Assembly (NCBI GenBank): GCA_001560915.1
Contig: CP014214.1
Location: 620,001 to 684,000, forward strand
Length of the DNA stretch: 64,000 bases
Source of the DNA: a methanogenic archaeon ISO4-H5
Lineage (GTDB): Archaea > Thermoplasmatota > Thermoplasmata > Methanomassiliicoccales > Methanomethylophilaceae
Reading direction: 5' to 3'
Every line of letters begins with the position of its first letter. Position 1 is the first letter of the stretch. The notes beneath the pieces are model-generated. The model made no database searches and was not told the origin of the DNA. It saw only the letters and a list, made by a program, of their open reading frames with translations. Shown piece by piece: positions 43,727 to 54,314 of this stretch. The position numbers and the translations under genes were made by a program.

Positions 43727-46700
43727 ATGGAAGCGTACAGAAGTCACAAGAACAGATATTTGGCTTTGGTAGCTCTGGCTCTCCTCTTTGCTGCGACTTT
43801 CGTTACTGTCATCACTGCGTCGGAGTCGGATGCAGCTGGTAGACTCACATTTGATCCTAGTGGCGGTACTATCACCTCCGATGGGCATACAGTGCAAAAT
43901 TGTCGTTTTTATGTAACTGATAACACATATGTTTTACCTGAAGTAAATACTCCATTCGAGGGTAGTGATGGCGAGGAATATGTTATTTCAAGACTCGGAT
44001 ACTCATTAACTGGGTGGAGATCAAATGGAGGGAATGCACAAACCTATCCGCCGGGAACGTCAGTCAGTGTTTGGGGCAATACCACTTATACTGCCCAGTG
44101 GGTTGAAAACACCGTGACATTGAATCCAAATGGGGGTACGATTACTGGGGGTAGGAATCCAGCATCCCTTGATATAACTGTCCGTAATACTACAACTGTT
44201 CCGGGAACTCAAGTTAGGGTTAATAATACCAATTATACATTCTCAAACGGCGACTTTGTCCTTGCAGGGTGGTCCACCAAAGCAAGTTCGGACTCTCCTG
44301 AGCTAGAGGCAGGTATGGCCCTACCCTTGGATCACTCGTATACTCTGTTTGCAATATGGAAGAAGGAAATTCGGATTACCTACAATGAGAACGGTGGCTC
44401 TGCAGACCCGAATACTTGCACTTTCCAAACATATAAGAATCAGATTATCCCAGGTAACACTTTTACCATTAACAATATAGAGTATACCTACTCCAGGAGC
44501 GGATACACCTTCTTAGGATGGTCTACTCACAGTGATGCGACTTCTGCAGAGTACCTGCCAGGAGCGACCTTAGTTACTGGTGAAGATCCCATTATTCTTT
44601 ATGCGATATGGGCAGAAGGGTGCGAGATTACATTTGACCCCAATGGTGGTAGTGCAAACCAGATTTACCACCCTAGGGTGAATGCGCCCCTGTATGTTCC
44701 TGGAAATGAATTCAATGTCGATGGAAACGAATATGTCTATCAGAATACTGGGTATTCTTTCCTAGGCTGGAGCAGAGATAGTAAATCTAGTGTGCCAGAT
44801 TATGTAAATGGCAATATTCTTCCAACCACCACTACAGGATATACGCTATATGCGATATGGTCCCCCGAGTCAAGTAAGGTTACATTCGATTATGGTGATG
44901 GAGTCACCGCAGAGGTGTATGTAGATTATGGATATACCTTCGATTCTTCCTCTTATATGACTTACACTCCCGCAGATAAGTCAGGATATAAGATTGTAGG
45001 TTGGTCCACCATCAAGATGTCCGAAACCAAAGACGGGGGTGATGCATACAGTATTCCGGATGGGGCAGACACCTATAGCAGGAAGATAACATTCGATTCC
45101 GTTACTAACGTCACGCTGTATCCAATCTGGGCAAAGAAAGTAACGGCACCATCCAGTGGGGCATTATCGTTTACCTCTGTCAATACGGGTTGTTATTATG
45201 TAGATAGTTTGGCAGGAGCCAAGGGAATAGTTGTCGATGGCGGAAGCCCAGATCTATTCCTAGATGGGGTCAGCGTCAATTTTAGTTCTGGCGGAGAATC
45301 CCCGTTCAAATTGATGAACGGGGCAAATGTTACTATTACCGTCCTGAGTGACTGCTACTTCAAGGGTCAGGATAACGTACGTTCGGGATCTTATACCATC
45401 GGTTATGCTGGAATAAATGTACAGCCTGGAACTACGTTTATTGTTAGCAAAGACTCTTTAGGAAAGTTAACCGCCGAGGGCGGTGACGCTCGCTCATACT
45501 ATAATCGTAGTGGAAGGGCTGGAGCAGGTATCGGAGCCAATGGCTATCCCTCTGACACCCAATATGACACCGGGTGTGGGCACATCATAATCAATGGAGG
45601 CAAAATAAGTGCCTATGGAGGAGATGGTTTCGTTGATTATAGCTACGGCGTATATTATGCCAATCATGACATAGTAGCTGCACAGGGAATCGGAGGGAGA
45701 ACGCAGTCCGGTACCGGCCACATAGAAATAAACGCTGGAACGATAGTCGCAGCAACGGGACACATAAACGGATTTGAAGGCAATCAAGATAACTATGTGA
45801 TAAACGAGTATTATGCGGATGAGGTAACCTTCACAGATCCGATATATGATGGGGCAGATAGCAGTCGCATAACCATTTCAAATAATGCATATGTGACTCA
45901 GGTTTCCGACAAGGATACAACCGTCACAGGTGAATACGAGATAGTATATTTCGAGAGTGTTAAAGAGAACGCCACTACCCAATGTACCATCGGCAACGCC
46001 CTTAGCTTTACCATAGATAGCATCGAGACAATTGATCTCGGTGGTACTTCAATCAAGAAGGACGTCCAAATCAAGATACCAGTAGGAAAAATTGGACAAA
46101 ACAGTACGGTAAGTTTGGTCACCGCAGGTGAAAACTATTTCACTGGAAGTGTCACTTATACTTCTACAAGCGGTAACATAACTGTATATCATGTCGAATT
46201 GTTAATGTCTAACAACCAAGCACACGGAACCGTAAGTGTATACGCTAACGAAGCTACCATCACCGGTGTGGAAGAATTCGGATCCGTTTCTCCAAATCAA
46301 TCTTTTACGATCCAGAGTGAGACATCAGGTGCTCGGAGTATGACCTACCCCTTCAGTCTCAACCTCAATGAGGGTTATGAGCTGGTTGGGATAAGGTATG
46401 GTACGATGAATGGCACAACCATCACCTGGGCAGACCACCCCATTTCCGCTACAGACGGTGAATCACAATCTGGAACGACCGGTGCTATTACCTGTATTTT
46501 GAAGCTAGGTCTAAGTTCGCAGAACGCCGGAACTGCAAACTATGTGTCATTCACCATCAAGAAGACTACTGTGGAAGTGACCATCAAGAATACCTACTCG
46601 GAAGGAGAGATGAAGTTCCTTGAGAAAACTTTCAAGACCGGTACTACTGATCCATCCAGATTGACTTGGGCAGATCCGAGTAGTTGTACTCTCGGAACCC

Positions 46701-49036
46701 AGTATGTGTACTATAAGGACAGTCTGACCTGCACCATTGATGTGACAAGGGGAACGAATGAGAATCCATTCATAGTCAAGTGGATCACCGTGAATGATGT
46801 TCCGCTCACACCAACCTATGATCAGGAACACAACCTGGGTCAATATACATTCACCATCACAGATATCAGTGAAGATACTGTAATCGAGGTAAGGTACGGA
46901 CCTACCGTCAAATTATCAGGGTACGTCACTTATCCCGCCGGTGCCGATGAAAACAGCCATAGCCTTTATCGCATAAACGTCCTGGGTATCAACGCTGATG
47001 GTACCGACGGATTCCTGAAGAAGGACGGTACGGTAATAGATAAGACCGATGAGTCGAAGACTTACGAAAGTTGGGACATTTATGTCGGTAAGGGATCGGT
47101 TGCTTACTTCAAGATATTCTCCTCCGGAACCAAGATCGTAGATGGCAAGACTGTGGAAGATTGGGATTCCAAGAACGGTCTCGTACTGGGTATATCAAGA
47201 ATCACCGTTTCCGCGGATGGAGTCAGGGATAGGAGCGTATATCCCAATGTGGAGAATGTATACACACTGGGTGCATTGTACTCCGATACCGAGATTAACG
47301 TGCTCCTTACCGAAATTAGGTGGAATCTGACCTTTATCAGCAATGTGGGTGAAAACAGTACTCAGTACAAGATTTCGGTTGTCGATGGTACGTTCTATGT
47401 GATTCCAACTCTCGATATATTCCCCACACTCGATTTGGGAATCAAGGCAGGATACGATCTCGCTCAGTGGAATATCGTGAAGTCGAACCATTATGTCACT
47501 CCTCCTGCAGATCTCGGTACAGATACCTGCAAACCTGGAGTCAACATGCAGATAACCTGTGACATGGAGTTCACCGCGGTATGGTCAGAGACTCCTCACG
47601 AGTATGCTATCAAGTATTCCAACCTCGATGGAGACGTATTTGTACCCTCAAGCGGGGTCATAGAGGTCTATACTGTGGAGAGTGAAACATTCAACTTAGT
47701 CAACCCGACCCGCGGTGGATACACCTTTAAGGGCTGGCTTACTGATGAGCAGGTTGAGAAGGTCCTCAATGGCGAACTCGATGCATATACTGCAGCATCC
47801 ATGTCAATTTCAATCACCAAGGGTACCACCGGCGATTTGCATTATACTGCGGTATGGAAGGGTAACGATGTGGTGTTTACCCTTAGGGACATGGAAGGTC
47901 TCCATGGTGATGCCACAAAGACGTTTACTGTAGGTTCACCATTCACTAACCTGCCGATTTACTCTAATGTTACTAAAACCGTGGACGATAAGGCGAAGCA
48001 CTATTCCTTCGCCGGATGGTCTTTCAGTCAGGATGGGTCAGACAGGATTAGCGACACGGACAGGGTGCCTTACAATGAGAACACAGCTCTGAACATCATC
48101 TATGTGATCTGGGTGGAGGACAGCCTCTACATCATCAATATCCAGAACGATGGATCCTACGGTGGAACCGTAACTGCGGCTGTCTACGGTACCCCCGGTC
48201 ATCCCATAGTGCTGACAATCAACGCGTATTCCGGTTTCAAGGCCACAGGAGTCATCATCAATGGATCGACTATCACCAATCCTCCGTTCGAGTACGATAG
48301 GAGTCCGTATACCTACACATATCCTACCAACGTATCCTCTGGTATCTATTACTACAGCATCAAGGTCGTGTTCGAGAAACTTCAGGGTGAACTGATAGAT
48401 TATCCTGAGTGGCAAGAATTCTTCACATATGACGGAACCGAGCACACCTCCGTAGTGAGCGGAATAGGGTATTCCATCGGAGAAAACAATACAGAAACCG
48501 ATGCGGGTACATACGAAGTGGAAGTCACTCTCGAAACCGGATACCTCTGGAAGGAGAACCATTCCAACGAGCCGTACACTATTCGCTGGACCATCAAGAC
48601 ACGTACAGCATTCATCGTCGCCAACTCAGAGGTCATGAAGTATTCAAATATGCCCGAAGGTGGTTGGACTGTAAGTGATAACGGTTACGTAACTATGTTC
48701 GTCCTCGATGATGATCTGGCTGGACTGAATATTCGTACCTATGTCGGAGCTACCCCAGAAACGAGTCAGAGTACTATCGCGGCTAGCGGATCATATGAGA
48801 ACAAGATCTCCTATAATGATTCTGATAACTACGAATTAATCATCATCCACGGTACTTACGTCGTGTATGATAATGATAAGTCATCAACTGTTGTATACGG
48901 CGTCACCGACACATCCAGTGCCGCAAGTGCCAGCAGTAGCAATACCATCAGCAATACTACGACCAATAGCAATGCTCTCAACGCGATACGTGTCGCATCG
49001 AACGTGCAGTATGCGGTCTGGAGGGGAAGGGAATGA
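43727..49036 (+). CDS. Giant secreted adhesin with InlB-type repeats
   Basis: 1769 residues. Signal peptide ends near ITASESDAAGR. InlB B-repeats occupy about residues 30-470, each of the form GGYtflGWs...Y..g......ttLYAiW (for example SGYTFLGWSTHSDATSAEYL), and recur at 1330-1470. The middle (about 480-700) is a right-handed beta-like region rich in Gly and Asn (GGRTQSGTGHIEINAGTIV). An MBG-like domain (FTYDGTEHTSVVSGIGYSI) lies near 1590. No membrane anchor or sorting signal is seen, and the end is QYAVWRGRE. Role: adhesion or cell surface coating. Confidence 0.82.
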   Translation: MEAYRSHKNRYLALVALALLFAATFVTVITASESDAAGRLTFDPSGGTITSDGHTVQNCRFYVTDNTYVLPEVNTPFEGSDGEEYVISRLGYSLTGWRSNGGNAQTYPPGTSVSVWGNTTYTAQWVENTVTLNPNGGTITGGRNPASLDITVRNTTTVPGTQVRVNNTNYTFSNGDFVLAGWSTKASSDSPELEAGMALPLDHSYTLFAIWKKEIRITYNENGGSADPNTCTFQTYKNQIIPGNTFTINNIEYTYSRSGYTFLGWSTHSDATSAEYLPGATLVTGEDPIILYAIWAEGCEITFDPNGGSANQIYHPRVNAPLYVPGNEFNVDGNEYVYQNTGYSFLGWSRDSKSSVPDYVNGNILPTTTTGYTLYAIWSPESSKVTFDYGDGVTAEVYVDYGYTFDSSSYMTYTPADKSGYKIVGWSTIKMSETKDGGDAYSIPDGADTYSRKITFDSVTNVTLYPIWAKKVTAPSSGALSFTSVNTGCYYVDSLAGAKGIVVDGGSPDLFLDGVSVNFSSGGESPFKLMNGANVTITVLSDCYFKGQDNVRSGSYTIGYAGINVQPGTTFIVSKDSLGKLTAEGGDARSYYNRSGRAGAGIGANGYPSDTQYDTGCGHIIINGGKISAYGGDGFVDYSYGVYYANHDIVAAQGIGGRTQSGTGHIEINAGTIVAATGHINGFEGNQDNYVINEYYADEVTFTDPIYDGADSSRITISNNAYVTQVSDKDTTVTGEYEIVYFESVKENATTQCTIGNALSFTIDSIETIDLGGTSIKKDVQIKIPVGKIGQNSTVSLVTAGENYFTGSVTYTSTSGNITVYHVELLMSNNQAHGTVSVYANEATITGVEEFGSVSPNQSFTIQSETSGARSMTYPFSLNLNEGYELVGIRYGTMNGTTITWADHPISATDGESQSGTTGAITCILKLGLSSQNAGTANYVSFTIKKTTVEVTIKNTYSEGEMKFLEKTFKTGTTDPSRLTWADPSSCTLGTQYVYYKDSLTCTIDVTRGTNENPFIVKWITVNDVPLTPTYDQEHNLGQYTFTITDISEDTVIEVRYGPTVKLSGYVTYPAGADENSHSLYRINVLGINADGTDGFLKKDGTVIDKTDESKTYESWDIYVGKGSVAYFKIFSSGTKIVDGKTVEDWDSKNGLVLGISRITVSADGVRDRSVYPNVENVYTLGALYSDTEINVLLTEIRWNLTFISNVGENSTQYKISVVDGTFYVIPTLDIFPTLDLGIKAGYDLAQWNIVKSNHYVTPPADLGTDTCKPGVNMQITCDMEFTAVWSETPHEYAIKYSNLDGDVFVPSSGVIEVYTVESETFNLVNPTRGGYTFKGWLTDEQVEKVLNGELDAYTAASMSISITKGTTGDLHYTAVWKGNDVVFTLRDMEGLHGDATKTFTVGSPFTNLPIYSNVTKTVDDKAKHYSFAGWSFSQDGSDRISDTDRVPYNENTALNIIYVIWVEDSLYIINIQNDGSYGGTVTAAVYGTPGHPIVLTINAYSGFKATGVIINGSTITNPPFEYDRSPYTYTYPTNVSSGIYYYSIKVVFEKLQGELIDYPEWQEFFTYDGTEHTSVVSGIGYSIGENNTETDAGTYEVEVTLETGYLWKENHSNEPYTIRWTIKTRTAFIVANSEVMKYSNMPEGGWTVSDNGYVTMFVLDDDLAGLNIRTYVGATPETSQSTIAASGSYENKISYNDSDNYELIIIHGTYVVYDNDKSSTVVYGVTDTSSAASASSSNTISNTTTNSNALNAIRVASNVQYAVWRGRE

Positions 49037-49653
49037 ATAAGAACAGCATGATTCTAGCAGTTGTGGCTGTGCTGGTGGTGGCTTCGGTCAGTACTGGTTT
49101 CGCACTTTCATACATAACCACCACGACCTCTCGTGATAATACCATCGAATATGATGGAATAACTTTGGATGTCCTGGGTAATGATCATCTCTCCCTCAAG
49201 ACCCCGATTCCTGTTGTGGGGCCTACCACGGAACTTACCGAGGAACAGCTTACCCGCATTTCCGGCGGATGCGACTTCACATATGATTTGAAGGTAAACT
49301 GCCCCGATAAGATCTGGCTGCAGTGCTGGTGGAACGCAGGTAATGTGAAGAATTGGGCAATCATAGACAGCATTACTCTGAAAATCACCGTAAACGGTGT
49401 TGAGCATGCTACTGATTTCATGAGCCATGCACCTGCTACTTCCACCTCCTCAATCCCCTCGGAAGCGTTGGAGCTCTCTTCAGGAACTTATTTATTCAAG
49501 GTTTCCATCCTATACAGGAACATTGACTTGGATCTCGCGGGAGAGAATCAGGACTTCCTGAATCTCAGCGGATCCAGCGTAACCTTCAGTGCATCTAAAG
49601 AGGTGCCTGTTCCAGGTGTTGTCAATCCCTGGGTTACGCCTGTGGGTCCCTGA
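49033..49653 (+). CDS. Secreted protein, third member of the small surface family
   Basis: 206 residues. Hydrophobic segment (about 6-24) leads to STGFALSYITTTTSRDNTIEY, split as STGFALSYITTTT then RDNTIEY, the same pattern as in the proteins at 41425 and 43037. Two cysteine-containing stretches (GGCDFTYDLKVNC, LQCWWNAG). Proline-rich end (VPVPGVVNPWVTPVGP). Its ATG overlaps the stop of the giant adhesin. Last gene of this operon. Confidence 0.6.
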   Translation: MNKNSMILAVVAVLVVASVSTGFALSYITTTTSRDNTIEYDGITLDVLGNDHLSLKTPIPVVGPTTELTEEQLTRISGGCDFTYDLKVNCPDKIWLQCWWNAGNVKNWAIIDSITLKITVNGVEHATDFMSHAPATSTSSIPSEALELSSGTYLFKVSILYRNIDLDLAGENQDFLNLSGSSVTFSASKEVPVPGVVNPWVTPVGP

Positions 49654-49954
49654 TGGCGCTGGGGAACTGTCCATTCCACCTTGGTAATAGGAGTACCTTG
49701 TCGTGATACACTCCTGGGGGTTTCTTATTGAGCAGGGTATCAGAGGGCGATTCAAGCGTTGTAATTGTTTAGTGCCCTCCAGGCACCGAGTAGATAAGAA
49801 CAGTAACCTCTGCTGGATTAGGTTCTTGAGTAAACCTTTTTCTTGACTCAAAAAATGTGTATTTTCAATGGTTATCACTTCTTAAATCGACTTTGTCTGT
49901 ATTGGTGCGACATAAAATAATTATATAGATAAGATGTAGCCAACACGATTACGT
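49654..49954 (+). other. Intergenic region with promoter of the second surface operon
   Basis: No gene. A TATA box (TTATATAG, 49921-49928) lies 27 bp before the ATG at 49955, so the transcript is nearly leaderless. TGTCT and CGACAT at 49894-49913 loosely recall the shared promoter element but match too poorly to be counted as a third copy. Confidence 0.55.
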
Positions 49955-50485
49955 ATGGCGAAAATCGGTAAATTCTCTAGGAAATACGGACTGTTCTTGT
50001 CCAACGCTTCCAATGAGGAGATTGTTTCCGTATCGAAGGAACTGATGAACGGCCTGTCCGCAGAGATGAAGGTGACCCACAATACCTCCGTAGCTCTGCT
50101 TGCGACCTCGATGGTAACGCTCATCATGATGATCTCCCTGATCTCCGGGATGTCCTCTACCCTCATCGGTACCGCGAAGTCCATCATTCTCCTGACCAAG
50201 ATTACCGCCATCGCCATGGTCTGCATCTCCGCGGTGCTCTCGGCGAAGGTGATCATGAGCATGTCGGATGCATCCTTCGTCGCAACCATCCTCTGGAGGA
50301 ACGTCAGGGAGACCGCGGATGACGAGTCCGCATACGAACAGACTCAGGCGATCAGGGTCATCGGTTCCATCATGACCGTTGCCAAGCAGTATGTCAAGCT
50401 TGCCGCACTGGCAATCGCAGTAGCTGTCATTCTGCTTGGTGCGGGATACATATACGAAACACTGGCTGTCGCCGGGTACCTCTGA
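49955..50485 (+). CDS. Hypothetical membrane protein, first gene of the McrBC-like surface operon
   Basis: 176 residues: a polar N-terminus (about 40 residues), then three or four membrane spans (about 45-65, 70-98 and 145-168) with a cytosolic stretch of charged residues (TADDESAYEQTQAI) between. No family recognised. It is 8 bp from the next gene, so the products may assemble together in the membrane. Confidence 0.6.
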   Translation: MAKIGKFSRKYGLFLSNASNEEIVSVSKELMNGLSAEMKVTHNTSVALLATSMVTLIMMISLISGMSSTLIGTAKSIILLTKITAIAMVCISAVLSAKVIMSMSDASFVATILWRNVRETADDESAYEQTQAIRVIGSIMTVAKQYVKLAALAIAVAVILLGAGYIYETLAVAGYL

Positions 50486-50493
50486 GGGATAGA

Positions 50494-53412
50494 ATGGCCG
50501 TTATCAACAGAAAGTTGTCCATAGCTTTCGTAGTCCTTGCCGCTGTGTTAGTATCGTTCTCCGTCTACTCGTCAGATAACTCCGATTCCGCAGACACGAC
50601 CTATGTGCGCAACATCTCCATCGAGATCTATGACCAGACCTCTGCTGATTACAGCCGTCTCGCATATCTCTCGGACAAACTGCCCTCCAGCCTCAACGCC
50701 ACCGAGTGGAACAGGGATGCCGCCAGCGGCCTGTGGTACAATGTCAACACCAACAGTTCCGATGTGGGCAAGATCCTGAGGTACGGCATGGTCACCGGAA
50801 TCACCGTTGATGAGATCCGCACCGACATCCTTGCGGCATACAGCAGCGTCTTCACCGGAACCGATTTCATCATCACCCAGGTCGGTTACGACATCTACGG
50901 AGAGTGCGGAGTCAACATCGAGATCAAGAAGGACGGAACCTCCGTGCTCAGCAAGGATGTGACCGCTTCGAAGGACGTGGCGGGCCGTTATATCGCCAAC
51001 TCCGTCGAGGCTGCTTATCAGTATACTCTGAACGCCTCCGGCGACATCCCCGTGGCTGCACCGGCAGGATTCTATACACTCACCATCAAATGCAATGGTA
51101 TTACCGCGGGATCCGCGACCACCGGATATCTCGGAACCGTCTACAACCTGTACGGAAACGTCGAGGACAAGGGCGGAAAGCCGATCCCCAACGCCACCAT
51201 CGCCTACGAGATTACCGACAGCGATGGTAACGTCATGTCTTCCGGAAGTCTTCTGACCGACCAGTACGGAGAATATATCCTCCGTTCCGTCGGAGGCACC
51301 ATCGTCAACATCAACTCCGTCTCCGCAGCGGGATTCACTTTCAAAACCACAACCTACAGTTACGGAACGATCACCGGCGATGCCTATCCCGGTATGACTT
51401 TCGTTTCCAATGAGAACTACATCCGTGTGCTCGTCAAGGATCAGAGCGCAAGGCCCGCCGAGAATGTCGAGATCAGGGCCGAGTGGTACAGGTCCGTAGA
51501 CAACGGTGACGGAACTTACACCTACGAGAGGAAGACCGACGGTGTCAGCATCCCCTCTGCTACGGATGCGAACGGTGTCGCACTCGTCACCCTTTCCCAG
51601 GTATTCAGCGAATACAACCTGTATATCAAGGGAATGTCCGGACAGTACTCCTTCACCGATGTGGACAACCGTATCAACCCTTCGACCACCAGGACCGAAC
51701 CTCTCCCCGAATACCTCAACGGAGCCGGAAACGCATACGCCAACGTGGTCTCCTTCCCAGATGTGGGAATCAAAGCAGACGATTTCTCCATCACCGTGAC
51801 TGTCAAGGGAAGTGTCGATACCTCCTTCCAGGGCGGTGCAGCACTCGAGGGAGTCCATGTGGTGGCTGATTGGTACTATCAGGTTTATGATGGATCTACT
51901 TACACAATCCGCGACAAGGACCACCGCACCTATGCGGACGACCTCTATCCCGGACGTGTATGGTTCTCCAACGCCTACACCGGATCCGACGGTATCGTCC
52001 TTCTGCATTACACCAAACCCGAGAGCATGGCGACCGGAGAGGAGGCATTCCTCTATGTGTACGCCAAGGATGCACCCGCTTCCTCGCCTTCGGGAGATTA
52101 TACCTTCAATTACGGTCTACCTGCGGACGGAGAAAAATCCATAACCGAGATTGCCAACGGATATGTCACCTGTGTGGCTATGGCGATGGCATCCATCGTC
52201 AATACGGAGGTCAATTCGGACGATGTCTCCTACACCTTGGGCGGAACCATCACCGGCGATGTTCCCGACGAGGTAACAGTCTACTGCATCAATCCCCAGG
52301 GAATCGAGATGAACAAGACCGTTGCCAAGTCCGGCAGCACCATCACTTTCAGTTTCACCGTCAAGGCCGGAGCTTCCGTGAAGATCGGAATCAACGACCT
52401 GCCCGGATACTCGTTCACTCCTCAGAGCCAGCAGATGCCTTCTGCATACTCTGACTCTACTGCATTCAGTGCAGTCGCCGCCCAGTCGGCTTGGACCATC
52501 GAGAGGAACGCACCCGTCGTCCTGAAGACTTATGATCTCACCGGAGCGACCGCGGGAAGCATCCTCAACCTCAGGTATTCCGTCGCAGGCACCACCACTG
52601 TGATGCAGGTGAGGGCTGCCAGTTCTGCTGTCAGCATCCCCATCTACGGTCTGACCGGCAATGTGGTGGAGAACTTCACTCTCACGGGGGAGAACCTCTA
52701 CGTGAAGTGGGCGGACGACACCCACGCAACCATCGCCAGTATGATCAGTATCTCCGTCGTAACCTACTATGACAAAACCGCCGATCAGCCCACCATCGAT
52801 AACGTGGCCGGCGGACAGAACATACAGGTGTTCATCGAGGGACAGCAGTACGCGGTAATCGTCACCGATGCCTCCGGCAAGGCGACGACCTCCGTGCCCA
52901 ACTTCCCTACTCTGGCTTTCAAGCTGGGCGGACTGGCTGTCGATTATGCTACGATATCGTCCGGTGCATACGAGGGATGTCTCGGCCTTAACCTCAAAGA
53001 GGTCATTGACTACCCGGGACCCACCTACGTGACCGTGACCATCCGTTACATAGCGACTTCCAGTTTGCAGAACCAGGCCGTCCCGACCAATGTGGACATC
53101 CTTTCCGGACCGACCACGGTCACCCTCACCGTTGGTGAGACACAGACCTGTCAGGCTCCGGAAGTGGAGGGATTCACCTTCAGCGGATGGTATATCAACG
53201 GAGTTTCGAAATCAGATTCAAGGGACCTGCACATCTGTTCCTTCCCGGTGACCAAGGACATGGACGGGGCGACGCTGTTAGCGTCGTATGCCCCTATCAC
53301 GCCCGAGCCCCCGAAGGAGGATATCGGTCCCACGATAGCCATGGTCGCAATGGCGGTAATCATCGCGCTTGTGGCCTTGGTCTACGTCCTCGTGCAGACG
53401 AGGAGGTATTAA
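50494..53412 (+). CDS. Large membrane-anchored surface protein with Ig-like and InlB-type domains
   Basis: 972 residues. Signal peptide (about 1-27) is followed by SSDNSDSADT. Carboxypeptidase-regulatory-like Ig modules are suggested by YNLYGNVEDKGGKPIPNATI and by VKGSVDTSFQGGAALEGVHV. Near the C-terminus an InlB-type repeat (PEVEGFTFSGWYINGVSK) precedes a membrane span (TIAMVAMAVIIALVALVYVL) and the short basic tail VQTRRY. The modular make-up suits an extracellular stalk or receptor. Next gene follows after 39 bp. Confidence 0.78.
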   Translation: MAVINRKLSIAFVVLAAVLVSFSVYSSDNSDSADTTYVRNISIEIYDQTSADYSRLAYLSDKLPSSLNATEWNRDAASGLWYNVNTNSSDVGKILRYGMVTGITVDEIRTDILAAYSSVFTGTDFIITQVGYDIYGECGVNIEIKKDGTSVLSKDVTASKDVAGRYIANSVEAAYQYTLNASGDIPVAAPAGFYTLTIKCNGITAGSATTGYLGTVYNLYGNVEDKGGKPIPNATIAYEITDSDGNVMSSGSLLTDQYGEYILRSVGGTIVNINSVSAAGFTFKTTTYSYGTITGDAYPGMTFVSNENYIRVLVKDQSARPAENVEIRAEWYRSVDNGDGTYTYERKTDGVSIPSATDANGVALVTLSQVFSEYNLYIKGMSGQYSFTDVDNRINPSTTRTEPLPEYLNGAGNAYANVVSFPDVGIKADDFSITVTVKGSVDTSFQGGAALEGVHVVADWYYQVYDGSTYTIRDKDHRTYADDLYPGRVWFSNAYTGSDGIVLLHYTKPESMATGEEAFLYVYAKDAPASSPSGDYTFNYGLPADGEKSITEIANGYVTCVAMAMASIVNTEVNSDDVSYTLGGTITGDVPDEVTVYCINPQGIEMNKTVAKSGSTITFSFTVKAGASVKIGINDLPGYSFTPQSQQMPSAYSDSTAFSAVAAQSAWTIERNAPVVLKTYDLTGATAGSILNLRYSVAGTTTVMQVRAASSAVSIPIYGLTGNVVENFTLTGENLYVKWADDTHATIASMISISVVTYYDKTADQPTIDNVAGGQNIQVFIEGQQYAVIVTDASGKATTSVPNFPTLAFKLGGLAVDYATISSGAYEGCLGLNLKEVIDYPGPTYVTVTIRYIATSSLQNQAVPTNVDILSGPTTVTLTVGETQTCQAPEVEGFTFSGWYINGVSKSDSRDLHICSFPVTKDMDGATLLASYAPITPEPPKEDIGPTIAMVAMAVIIALVALVYVLVQTRRY

Positions 53413-53451
53413 ACGCTTTAAGAAAAGGTTTGAATTGATAGAGGTAAGATA

Positions 53452-54303
53452 ATGAGAATCATCGGTTCAGGAAGAATTGACGACTACAAGAAAGTCGCTC
53501 TGGAGGATACGGTCCTTAAGGCGATCGACGCCAAACCCGGGGACAGTGTCCTGTTCTACGAAAGGCACAACGACGATGCTGTGTGCATCTACAAGGCCGA
53601 GGGTGCCAGGCTGACCAACGAGGCAGATGCTCCGAGGAGGAGGCATATGAGGGAGGCATTCGTCAGGATGCGCTACATCCTCGTGCTCACTGTCGTTGTC
53701 ATCGTCCTCAGGCTGGCCATGACCGTCCTAAACTATGACGCGCTGGGTGCGGGTAGGTTCGCAATCACCTTCGCTCTGGGAATCCTGACCCTTATTTTCG
53801 TCTTAGCGTGTATCAATTTCTCCAGGATTGTGGATAATCCCTACGATTCCCAGTCACTGGTCACCGTGGGTAATACCTATGCCAAGGACAGGATCACCGG
53901 TATCACCAAGGTCAACAGTGACGGATTCGTCGCCACCACCAACCTGTACATCAACTCCCTGTTCGGTGCCAGGGTCGACAATGTCGAGGTCTTGATCCAC
54001 CCCGAGGGAGGAGAGGATTTCGATGCAGTTGTCAATCTTGTCAAATCCGTTCCCGGATATTCCGTCTACAGGGTCCACATGAAGGACAACATCCCTCAGG
54101 CAGGTACTATGGAGGTCATCGGAAAGTACAGGTATCTCGGAAAGTTCATCGAGGTCCACTGCCAGTACTACATAGAGTACGACCCAGAATCCAAGGACAC
54201 CAAGGTCCGCGAGGGCGACACCACCGCAACCATCGAGTTCGATAACCTCAACAAGACCAAGTTCGACGAGACCTGGCTGAAAGAATCCGAAGATATGTAC
54301 TGA
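53452..54303 (+). CDS. Membrane protein with AbrB/SpoVT-like N-terminal domain
   Basis: 283 residues. The first 45 residues (GSGRIDDYKKVALEDTVLKA, then GDSVLFYERHNDDAVCIYK) follow the swapped-hairpin AbrB pattern (gRi.lP......l.a..GD.v.f......i.i.k), normally a DNA- or protein-binding dimer. Two membrane spans (about 77-95 and 103-123) follow, then a C-terminal soluble domain (about 150-283). The combination is unusual. It lies 11 bp before the McrB-like gene and could link the AAA machine to the membrane. Confidence 0.6.
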   Translation: MRIIGSGRIDDYKKVALEDTVLKAIDAKPGDSVLFYERHNDDAVCIYKAEGARLTNEADAPRRRHMREAFVRMRYILVLTVVVIVLRLAMTVLNYDALGAGRFAITFALGILTLIFVLACINFSRIVDNPYDSQSLVTVGNTYAKDRITGITKVNSDGFVATTNLYINSLFGARVDNVEVLIHPEGGEDFDAVVNLVKSVPGYSVYRVHMKDNIPQAGTMEVIGKYRYLGKFIEVHCQYYIEYDPESKDTKVREGDTTATIEFDNLNKTKFDETWLKESEDMY

Positions 54304-54314
54304 GGTGATTCCCG

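Noticed and set aside
49894-49928. Third copy of the shared promoter element before 49955
   Set aside because: Only TGTCT and CGACAT with different spacing match; too weak to count.
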